From NCBI GenBank assembly GCA_934636045.1, contig CAKTZP010000085.1, positions 1 to 8,884 on the forward strand: a stretch of DNA of 8,884 bases. Reading direction: 5' to 3'. Position 1 is the first letter of the stretch; every line of letters starts with the position of its first letter. Of the stretch, positions 1 through 5,083 are shown one piece after another. This DNA comes from an uncultured Oscillospiraceae bacterium. Lineage in GTDB: Bacteria > Bacillota > Clostridia > Oscillospirales > Oscillospiraceae. Both the position numbers and the translations under genes were made by a program. Below the pieces are notes generated by a model. The model saw nothing but the letters and a program-made list of their open reading frames with translations. It did not search any database and was not told where the DNA came from.

Positions 1-29
1 TGCCTGTCCTGACTTCAACTGCGCTCTGC

Positions 30-51
30 GGCGGGATGAGGGCATCCCGCC
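30..51. repeat. GC-rich palindrome, REP-like hairpin
   Basis: A perfect 9-bp inverted repeat (GGCGGGATG at 30-38, CATCCCGCC at 43-51) with a 4-nt loop. On the minus strand it follows the GNAT gene and could act at the 3' end of that operon. There is no T-run after it on either strand, so it is not a canonical intrinsic terminator. The flanking GTAGGGCGGG (minus strand) resembles dispersed palindromes I associate with gut Oscillospiraceae genomes; that link is from memory and cannot be tested with a single copy. Confidence 0.5.
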
Positions 52-93
52 CTACGCAAAGAACGACTTTGAGCGCAAAAGATTCGATTCGGG

Positions 94-759
94 TCAGAAT
101 ACCCAGATGGCGGGAAGCTCTGCTTTGGTCAGGCCGAGCTTGGCTTGGAGAGAAAGGGAGGCGGTGTTGCCGTCAACGACGTGGCAGTACGGAACCCAGC
201 CGCGCTGCAAATGTACACCGATCAGGTGCGCCTCCAGCGCGTAGCCGTAGTGCTTTCGACGAAATTCCGGCAGAATTTCCAGCATTCCCATGCTGCCCTC
301 CGGGTGTAGCCCGATGAAGCCCGCGAGCCGGTCGTTTTCATACAGGCCCCAAATCCATTCGCGGTCGATGCACTCGTTGAAATAGCCCGCCGCGTCGTCG
401 ATCATGTGGTAGTGCGATGCGGCGAGGGCAACGTCGCGGCGCTCCAGAATGCGGATATCGCAGCCGCCGTCCGACGGGGCGGTTGGTAGGATATAGGCCC
501 ACTGGGAGCAGGGATTTTCGTCCGTGAAGCCGAAGCGCTTTTTTGCAGTCTCCGCAGCGGCGCGGCTCTTGACGGCGCAGACGCGGATACTTTTGAGATT
601 TAACGAAGCGAGAACCGCGTCCAGCCGGTCGCCGTCCTGAATATCAGAATAAAATGCGTCCTCCTGTACAAGAACGCTGCCCTCCGGGCCTTCATAAAGC
701 GGTTCGGCAAGCTGCCGCTGCCGCAGCGCGAAAAAATCCGCGCGATTGACATCGATCAT
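94..759 (-). CDS. GNAT-family N-acetyltransferase with degenerate N-terminal repeat
   Basis: A 221-residue protein whose C-terminal half (about 101-221) has the GNAT acetyltransferase fold. A beta strand (MLEILPEF, 159-166) leads into the acetyl-CoA pyrophosphate loop RRKHYGYA (167-174), followed by a motif-B-like helix beginning GNTAS (197-201) and ending in KLGL. GNAT enzymes move an acetyl group from acetyl-CoA to an amine; the substrate cannot be read from sequence. Residues 58-91 (VCAVKS, then AAAETAKKRFGF and QWAYI) look like a second copy of the GNAT C-terminal half without the CoA loop, so this may be a tandem GNAT with a dead first half. The ATG at 757-759 is preceded by AAAGGA at good spacing. 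It is the last gene of the minus-strand unit, 34 bp after the 64-residue gene. It is probably cytoplasmic, as there is no signal peptide or membrane segment. Confidence 0.85.
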   Translation of the reverse strand: MIDVNRADFFALRQRQLAEPLYEGPEGSVLVQEDAFYSDIQDGDRLDAVLASLNLKSIRVCAVKSRAAAETAKKRFGFTDENPCSQWAYILPTAPSDGGCDIRILERRDVALAASHYHMIDDAAGYFNECIDREWIWGLYENDRLAGFIGLHPEGSMGMLEILPEFRRKHYGYALEAHLIGVHLQRGWVPYCHVVDGNTASLSLQAKLGLTKAELPAIWVF

Positions 760-786
760 GATTTTTCCTTTCTGTTCTATAAGTAA

Positions 787-804
787 CCGGACGTTACCGT
801 CCGG
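787..804 (-). other. Intergenic GNRA-tetraloop hairpin containing a stop codon
   Basis: A perfect 7-bp stem, CCGGACG (787-793) with CGTCCGG (798-804). In the minus-strand RNA the loop is GUAA, a GNRA tetraloop, and it contains the UAA stop codon of the 64-residue gene (794-796). The sequence after it (TTACTTAT) is only weakly T-rich. It could be a weak terminator or a processing/stability element that lowers GNAT expression relative to the upstream genes. Confidence 0.55.
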
Positions 805-988
805 CTTTGCTCGCTAAGTCTGCAACATAATTTTCCATCTCCGCGCGGGAGTGAATCATGGCGCACTCGCGGGCAACGGCCTTGCGTTCCTCCGCGTCGA
901 GGGAGTCGAAATACTGCATGGCGTCCGGATTTTGCACCAGCAGCGTTCCAAAGCCCAGCGGAAAATTGGCGAACATATCGTGAAACAC
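794..988 (-). CDS. Conserved small protein of unknown function (64 aa)
   Basis: A 64-residue acidic cytoplasmic-type protein. The start is a GTG at 986-988, chosen because a full Shine-Dalgarno (GGAGGTGA) lies 6 nt upstream; the in-frame ATG four codons later is too far from it. The N-terminal part is hydrophobic and glycine-containing (FPLGFGTLLVQN, 9-20). It leads into a short predicted helix pair (AMQYFDSLDAEERKAV, 23-38; then MIHSRAEMENYVADL, 44-58). I recall similar small proteins in other Firmicutes with the pattern 'hydrophobic GFG, QNP, DSL-x-EE, helix', but know no function. It lies 42 bp after the homocysteine methyltransferase and 34 bp before the GNAT gene on one strand, so co-transcription is likely. 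Its ribosome site is sealed in a hairpin, which suggests translational coupling to the upstream gene. Confidence 0.75.
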   Translation of the reverse strand: MFHDMFANFPLGFGTLLVQNPDAMQYFDSLDAEERKAVARECAMIHSRAEMENYVADLASKAGR

Positions 989-997
989 TTTCGGTCA

Positions 998-1022
998 CCT
1001 CCGGGCTTAGCTTGCCCGGAGG
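998..1022 (-). promoter_or_regulatory. Hairpin sequestering the ribosome binding site of the 64-aa gene
   Basis: A perfect 9-bp inverted repeat: CCTCCGGGC (998-1006) and GCCCGGAGG (1014-1022) with a 7-nt loop. In the minus-strand RNA the 3' arm contains the GGAGG core of the Shine-Dalgarno for the GTG start at 988. The 5' arm begins only 8 nt after the methyltransferase stop codon. A ribosome terminating there would cover and open the stem. No T-run follows, so a terminator role is unlikely. Confidence 0.65.
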
Positions 1023-1030
1023 CGGGACGG

Positions 1031-1906
1031 TCAATCCGCCTTTTTCAGCGCGTCGTGCAGCGCAGCGATGAATTCCGGCGTCGTGCCGCAGCAGCCGCCG
1101 ACAACAGACGCGCCCTCGCCGACGAGGCGGCGCATGCAGGCGGCAAAATCCTGCGGCGTCATCGGATAGACGGCCTCGCCGGTGTCCGAAATGGTCGGCA
1201 TGCCGGCGTTGGGCTTAACCAGCAGCGGCACGGCGGCGATTTTTTTCATATTGCGCACGAGGCTCACCAGCTGCTCCGGGCCGCAGGAGCAGTTGATGCC
1301 CACCGCGTCCGCGCCGAGTGCCTGCAGCGTCTCGACCGCCTCGAGGCAGTCGCCGCCGAAATAGCAGCTGCCGTCGGACTGCACCGTCAGCGAGCACAGC
1401 ACCGGCTTTTCGCACAGGCTGCGCGCCGCCTCGAGCGCAACGACCGTCTCATTTACGCCGAGCATCGTTTCGATAACGAGCAGGTCAACGTCCGCCTCCA
1501 GCAGAGCGGAAACCTGCTCGGCATAGACCTCGTGCAGCTCGCTATAGCTCATGGCGCCGTCCGGCTCGAGGGCGATGCCGGTCGTGGTCACGTCGCCCGC
1601 CACCAACACGCCCGGAACCTGCCGCGAGAGCGCAGCGAGCGCGCGGTTCCAGTCGCGGACGTGCTCCTCCAGCCCGTAGCGCGCCAAATTGCAGCGGTTT
1701 GCGCCGAAGGTCGGCGCGTAGACGATCCGGCTGCCCGCTGCGGCATAGGCCGTTTGCAGGGCGACCAGCGCGTCCGGATGCGCCAAAATCCATTCCTCCG
1801 CGCACACGCCGCGCGGCATCCCCGCCTTCATCAGATTTGAGCCCGTCGCGCCGTCGAGCAGCACAGGGCCTGCCTTGGTCAAGGCCGAAAAATCTTCTCG
1901 TGTCAT
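1031..1906 (-). CDS. Homocysteine S-methyltransferase family protein (stand-alone MetH N-domain type)
   Basis: A 291-residue TIM-barrel enzyme of the homocysteine S-methyltransferase family, matching the N-terminal homocysteine-binding domain of cobalamin-dependent methionine synthase (MetH). Visible family marks are LLDGATGSNL (16-25) after the start, APTFGAN (64-70), and the zinc-thiolate ligands: Cys206 in GINCSCG and the pair Cys272-Cys273 in GGCCGTTP. These positions almost coincide with those known for Thermotoga MetH. No folate, cobalamin or activation domain is attached, so it must use another methyl donor or a separate corrinoid protein encoded elsewhere. It makes methionine from homocysteine, or recycles a methylated thiol. 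The ATG at 1904-1906 is preceded by GGAGC at 9-nt spacing. It is the first gene of the minus-strand unit, read from a promoter at 1937-1965. The leader is only about 25 nt, too short for a SAM or cobalamin riboswitch. Confidence 0.9.
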   Translation of the reverse strand: MTREDFSALTKAGPVLLDGATGSNLMKAGMPRGVCAEEWILAHPDALVALQTAYAAAGSRIVYAPTFGANRCNLARYGLEEHVRDWNRALAALSRQVPGVLVAGDVTTTGIALEPDGAMSYSELHEVYAEQVSALLEADVDLLVIETMLGVNETVVALEAARSLCEKPVLCSLTVQSDGSCYFGGDCLEAVETLQALGADAVGINCSCGPEQLVSLVRNMKKIAAVPLLVKPNAGMPTISDTGEAVYPMTPQDFAACMRRLVGEGASVVGGCCGTTPEFIAALHDALKKAD

Positions 1907-1936
1907 GTTTTTTGCTCCGTTTTTCCGTTTTTCTCT

Positions 1937-1965
1937 ATTTTACCCTCTTCCGCTCCGGAATGCAA
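1937..1965 (-). promoter_or_regulatory. Sigma-A-like promoter for the methyltransferase operon
   Basis: On the minus strand: TTGCAT (-35, 1960-1965), 17-bp spacer, TAAAAT (-10, 1937-1942). Transcription would start near 1930, leaving a leader of about 25 nt before the ATG at 1906. The -35 box lies 2 bp from that of the divergent promoter. Confidence 0.65.
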
Positions 1966-1967
1966 TA

Positions 1968-1996
1968 TTGAAATTGCCGCATCGTTCTGCTAAAAT
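1968..1996 (+). promoter_or_regulatory. Extended -10 sigma-A-like promoter for the aminopeptidase
   Basis: TTGAAA (-35, 1968-1973), 17-bp spacer, TAAAAT (-10, 1991-1996) with an upstream TGC (1988-1990) forming an extended -10. Predicted start near 2003, giving a leader of about 38 nt. Confidence 0.75.
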
Positions 1997-2009
1997 AGAG
2001 GCATTGCAG

Positions 2010-2035
2010 CGGCGGGGCTGCCCGCCGGAAGGAGG
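2010..2035 (+). promoter_or_regulatory. Leader hairpin next to a strong ribosome binding site
   Basis: A perfect 7-bp GC stem, CGGCGGG (2010-2016) and CCCGCCG (2021-2027), sits in the short leader. It is followed after one base by AAGGAGG (2029-2035), 5 nt before the ATG at 2041. The ribosome site stays outside the stem, so the hairpin may stabilise the 5' end rather than block translation. Confidence 0.5.
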
Positions 2036-2040
2036 AACGT

Positions 2041-3264
2041 ATGAAGAAAACGGTTCTGCGCAAATATGCGCATCTGATCGCCAATGTCGGCATCAACGTC
2101 CAGAAGGGACAGGAGGTCTTTATCAGCGCTGAGCTCGACCAGCCCGAATTCGTGCAGATGGTCGTCGAGGAATGCTACCGCGCGGGTGCGAAGCGCGTTG
2201 TTGTGGACTGGAGCTACCAGCCGCTGGCCAAGCTGCACTACCGCTGGCGCAGCAACAGGAACCTTGCCGAGCTGCAAAACTGGGAGGTCGCCCGCTGGCA
2301 GCACTATGTCGACGAGATCCCCTGCCGCATCTACCTCGTCTCCGAGGATCCCGACGGCCTGAAGGGCATCAATCAGGAGAAAATGGCCAAGGCAGGGCAG
2401 GCGCGCTACAAGGTCATCAAGCCCTACCGCGACCAGATCGAAAATAAGTATCAGTGGTGCATTGCGGCCGTGCCCGGCGCAGCATGGGCCAAGAAGCTCT
2501 TCCCCGAGCTGAGCAAGCATCAGGCGCAGGAAAAGCTGTGGGAAGCGATCCTGACCGCCTCCCGCGTCAACGACGACCCCGTGCAGGCGTGGCGGGAGCA
2601 CAACGAGGATCTGGCCAACCGCTGCGCCTATCTCAACAGCCTGAACATCGAAACGCTCGAGTATCACAGCGCCAACGGCACCGATTTCCGTGTCGGCATG
2701 ATCCCCGAGGCGGAGTTCAAGGGCGGCGGCGAGACCTCGCTGCAGGGCTTCTATTTTAACCCCAACATCCCGTCCGAGGAGGTCTTCATCTCCCCGAAGC
2801 GCGGCGTGGCCGAGGGCGTGGTCTATTCGACCAAGCCGCTGTCCTATCAGGGGCAGCTGATCGAGAACTTCTCCATCCGCTTTGAGGGCGGCAAGGCCGT
2901 CGAGGTGCACGCCGAGAAGAACGAGGAGCTGCTCAAGAAGATGATTGCCATGGACGAGGGCGCAGCCTACCTTGGCGAATGCGCGCTGGTGCCCTACAAT
3001 TCGCCCATTCAGAACACGGGGCTGCTGTTCTACGAAACCCTGTTCGACGAGAACGCCGCCTGCCACCTCGCGCTGGGCATGGGCTTTGCCGACACCATCA
3101 GGGATTTTGAGCACAAGACCCTCGACGAGTGCCGCGCGCTCGGCATCAACGATTCGATGATCCATGAGGACTTTATGATCGGCTCGGCGGATATGAGCAT
3201 CGACGCCCACACCCGCGACGGCAGAACCGTCCCCATCTTCCGCAACGGCAACTGGGCGTTCTGA
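2041..3264 (+). CDS. M29-family metallo-aminopeptidase (AmpS/PepS type)
   Basis: A 407-residue cytoplasmic aminopeptidase of peptidase family M29, which removes N-terminal residues from peptides using two metal ions. Length and C-terminus (SADMSIDAHTRDG, then IFRNGNWAF) match the family. The expected metal ligands are all at family spacing: Glu247 (in PSEEVF), Glu313 (LGECALVP), His342 (CHLALG), His375 and Asp377 (IHEDFMIG). The spacing is 66, 29, 33 and 2 residues, identical to that I recall for Staphylococcus AmpS. The position of the conserved active-site tyrosine, seven residues after the His342 ligand, is Phe349 here (ALGMGF). The start is fixed by AAGGAGG 5 nt upstream of the ATG. It appears to be a single-gene transcript: its own extended -10 promoter lies upstream, a large hairpin follows, and the next gene converges. 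Confidence 0.93.
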   Translation: MKKTVLRKYAHLIANVGINVQKGQEVFISAELDQPEFVQMVVEECYRAGAKRVVVDWSYQPLAKLHYRWRSNRNLAELQNWEVARWQHYVDEIPCRIYLVSEDPDGLKGINQEKMAKAGQARYKVIKPYRDQIENKYQWCIAAVPGAAWAKKLFPELSKHQAQEKLWEAILTASRVNDDPVQAWREHNEDLANRCAYLNSLNIETLEYHSANGTDFRVGMIPEAEFKGGGETSLQGFYFNPNIPSEEVFISPKRGVAEGVVYSTKPLSYQGQLIENFSIRFEGGKAVEVHAEKNEELLKKMIAMDEGAAYLGECALVPYNSPIQNTGLLFYETLFDENAACHLALGMGFADTIRDFEHKTLDECRALGINDSMIHEDFMIGSADMSIDAHTRDGRTVPIFRNGNWAF

Positions 3265-3339
3265 GCCCGACAGCGCGTCGCAGTGCTCGGCGCGGAATCA
3301 ATCAAAAGGTGCGCTGCAAGGCGGCGCCAGGATAAGCAG

Positions 3340-3385
3340 CGGCACCGGCTTCCCCCGAAAAAGGGGCTTGCCGGTGCCGTTGTTT
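3340..3385 (+). terminator. Probable terminator of the aminopeptidase gene
   Basis: A long hairpin: a perfect 10-bp outer stem (CGGCACCGGC, 3340-3349, with 3370-3379), a small internal loop, an inner CCCC/GGGG stem (3352-3355 with 3363-3366) and an A-rich loop. The plus strand then runs TTGTTTG, a broken T-run. It lies 76 bp after the stop codon. Confidence 0.65.
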
Positions 3386-3422
3386 GCGAAAGGTGTTCTG
3401 ATATCGCCTCCGGAGCGAATGC

Positions 3423-3456
3423 GGGCGCGCTGCAGGTCTTGTTTCGCAGCGCGCCC
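3423..3456 (-). terminator. Hairpin at the 3' end of the antiporter gene
   Basis: A perfect 11-bp GC stem, GGGCGCGCTGC (3423-3433) with GCAGCGCGCCC (3446-3456), and a 12-nt loop. It begins 8 bp beyond the antiporter stop codon on the minus strand. No T-run follows on that strand, so it may act as a 3'-end stabiliser or a non-canonical terminator. Confidence 0.5.
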
Positions 3457-3464
3457 GGAAAAGC

Positions 3465-4634
3465 TTATTTTGCGGTGATCTCGCCTGCTTTTTTCAGGGA
3501 GAGCTTGGTGATGGCCGGGCCGATGAGCTCGTAGATGAGCGTGCCGCAGAGGATGACCGCGCGAATCTGCGGCGCATGCTCCGGGACGACCTCTCCCGCA
3601 GCCAGCGACAGGCCGATGGCGACGCCCGCCTGCGGCAGCAGGCACGGGCCGAGGTACTTGCGCACCGCGCCCTCGCACTTGCACATGGCGGCGCCGATGG
3701 CCGCGCCGAAGTACTTGCCGACCACGCGCAGCACGATGTAAACGACGCCGATCAGCCCCACGGTGGGCAGGACGCTGAGCTGCAGATCCGCACCCGAGGC
3801 GACAAAGAACAGCATAAAGATCGGCGGCGTCACGCCGTCGCACAGATCCATGATCGAGCCGACATCGGCGGAGAAGTTCGCCACGACCGCGCCCATTGCC
3901 ATGCACAGCAGCAGATCGGACAGCCCCAGCCACTCGGAAATGCCGAGGCCGAGGAAAATGAAGGCCGCGATGAGCGACAGCCGGTTGCCCGCCTTCTTGA
4001 AAAAGCGCAGCGGCAGCAGGAATACAAAGCCCAGTGCCGCGCCGACGACCAGCGCGCCGCCGATCTCCTTCAGCGGCGACAGAAGCGACGCGCCGAGCGA
4101 CGCTGCGCCGTTGGACAGCGCCTGCGCCACGGCCACGGACAGCGAGAACAGGATCAGCGCCGTCGCGTCGTCAATGGCGACGACGGAAAGCAGGGTCTCC
4201 GTCACCGGCCCCTTGGCGCGGTACTGCTTGATGACCATGATGGTCGCGGCGGGCGCGGTGGCGGCGGCAATGGCGCCCAGCACGAGCGAGAACGACACGC
4301 TCTGCCCCGAAATGATCAGTCCCAGCACCACGAACACGACCGCAAACAGCGACTCCATGCACGCGATGACGATCGGCGCAACGCCGACGCGCTTAAAATA
4401 GGTAATTTTGAACTCGTTGCCGATGGAAAAGGCGATAAAGCCCAGCGCAACGGTGGAAATGATGCTGATGGTGTCCAAAAAGTCCGCCGACAGCACGCCG
4501 AACACGCTCGGCCCGATCAAAAGGCCGGCGACGAGGTAGCCCGTAACGTTGGGCAGGCGGATATGCTTGGCCATGCGGCCGCAGAACATGCCCGCAAAGA
4601 TCATGATTGCAAGATCGGTCAGTGTATTAAGCAT
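3465..4634 (-). CDS. Cation:proton antiporter, CPA2 family, without regulatory C-terminal domain
   Basis: A 389-residue, very hydrophobic protein with about 12 membrane segments and the CPA2 (Kef/NapA-like) Na+/H+ exchanger fold. The early signature NVTGYLVAGLLIGPSVFG (29-46) is typical of the family. The ion-binding double aspartate is Asp155-Asp156 in VVAIDDATALI, opposite the unwound-helix motif ATAPAAT (125-131). A DD pair usually goes with electrogenic exchange, but the ion (Na+, K+) cannot be told from sequence. Unlike KefB/KefC there is no RCK/TrkA-N nucleotide-binding tail: the protein ends about 11 residues after the last membrane segment. The ATG (4632-4634) overlaps the TAA of the upstream PII-like gene by one base (TAATG), implying translational coupling. 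An AAGGA lies about 12 nt upstream, inside that gene. Confidence 0.92.
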   Translation of the reverse strand: MLNTLTDLAIMIFAGMFCGRMAKHIRLPNVTGYLVAGLLIGPSVFGVLSADFLDTISIISTVALGFIAFSIGNEFKITYFKRVGVAPIVIACMESLFAVVFVVLGLIISGQSVSFSLVLGAIAAATAPAATIMVIKQYRAKGPVTETLLSVVAIDDATALILFSLSVAVAQALSNGAASLGASLLSPLKEIGGALVVGAALGFVFLLPLRFFKKAGNRLSLIAAFIFLGLGISEWLGLSDLLLCMAMGAVVANFSADVGSIMDLCDGVTPPIFMLFFVASGADLQLSVLPTVGLIGVVYIVLRVVGKYFGAAIGAAMCKCEGAVRKYLGPCLLPQAGVAIGLSLAAGEVVPEHAPQIRAVILCGTLIYELIGPAITKLSLKKAGEITAK

Positions 4635-4969
4635 TACTTTGCAAGTCCTTCCACGTAGTCAATCGGCAGCGTAAAGAGGATGCCGGTGTCCGGGTGGTCA
4701 AGGCCGCCGGTGACCTCGTTGACGATCTTGCTGACGGCGGCGACCTTTTCTTCGGGGATGACCATGAAGATGGTCTTGTTTTCCTTGTGCGCCGGGTTCA
4801 TCAGCAGCCGCAGCGAGCCGAGGAACCGCAGCTCGTCGTGCGCCTCCAGCTCCTGCGCCATGCCCTTGCTGTCAAGGATGGTCGCGCCGGGGATGTTGTT
4901 TTTGCCGAGCTTGGTCAAAAGTCGGTCGAGGCACTCGACCTTATTGAGAACGATAATGAGTAACCGCAT
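4634..4969 (-). CDS. PII-like small signalling protein paired with the antiporter
   Basis: A 111-residue protein with the ferredoxin-like fold expected of the PII (GlnB/GlnK) superfamily. It opens with MRLLIIVLNKVECLDRLLTKL (a strand then the first helix), then ATILDSKGMAQ (29-39), resembling the PII strand that enters the T-loop. The DTGILFTLPID stretch (94-104) matches the PII B-loop/last-strand region, where classical proteins have a GDGKIF-like motif. The classical T-loop uridylylation tyrosine and the full GDGK signature are missing, so this is not a nitrogen-control GlnB/GlnK. By analogy with other transporter-linked PII-like proteins it may bind a nucleotide and regulate the antiporter. 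I chose the ATG at 4967-4969, 8 nt after AAAGGAGG; a TTG directly upstream (4970-4972) would add one residue. It is the first gene of a two-gene operon with its own promoter. Confidence 0.8.
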   Translation of the reverse strand: MRLLIIVLNKVECLDRLLTKLGKNNIPGATILDSKGMAQELEAHDELRFLGSLRLLMNPAHKENKTIFMVIPEEKVAAVSKIVNEVTGGLDHPDTGILFTLPIDYVEGLAK

Positions 4970-5001
4970 CAAAATAGCCTCCTTTATTTTTTCCGGGAGC
5001 T

Positions 5002-5030
5002 ATCTTATCACCATTCCCGCAAAAAAACAA
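5002..5030 (-). promoter_or_regulatory. Extended -10 promoter of the PII-like/antiporter operon
   Basis: On the minus strand: TTGTTT (-35, 5025-5030), 17-bp spacer, TAAGAT (-10, 5002-5007) preceded by TGA (5008-5010), an extended -10. The start would fall near 4995, giving a leader of about 25 nt with AAAGGAGG at 4978-4985. Confidence 0.7.
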
Positions 5031-5048
5031 CAGAAAAATCGACGAAAA

Positions 5049-5077
5049 TGCCGGAAAAATCACAGATTTTTCCGGCA
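5049..5077 (-). terminator. Intrinsic terminator of the twin P-loop ATPase gene
   Basis: A perfect 13-bp stem (5049-5061 with 5065-5077) and a 3-nt loop, 6 bp beyond the ATPase stop codon. The stem is GCCGG at the base and A/T-rich towards the loop; ATTTTC and later ATTTTTC follow on the minus strand. The sequence is near-symmetric and could also stop plus-strand read-through. It isolates the ATPase gene from the PII-like/antiporter promoter about 20 bp downstream. Confidence 0.75.
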
Positions 5078-5083
5078 AAATTC

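Noticed and set aside
777..1034. An 85-codon minus-strand frame overlapping the 64-aa gene
   Set aside because: It overlaps the end of the methyltransferase and has no ribosome site at its start; the 64-aa frame has a near-perfect one and a protein-like composition.
1907..1936. SAM or cobalamin riboswitch before the methyltransferase
   Set aside because: The predicted leader is only about 25 nt, too short for any known methionine-related riboswitch.
1990..3210. A 406-codon open frame antisense to the aminopeptidase
   Set aside because: The plus strand encodes a clear M29 enzyme with all metal ligands. GC-rich third positions keep the antisense frame open, and its protein has no recognisable motif.
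3576..4658. A 360-codon plus-strand open frame over the antiporter
   Set aside because: It is antisense to a clear membrane antiporter, and its product is a low-complexity, charged, Arg/Gln/His-rich chain typical of shadow frames.
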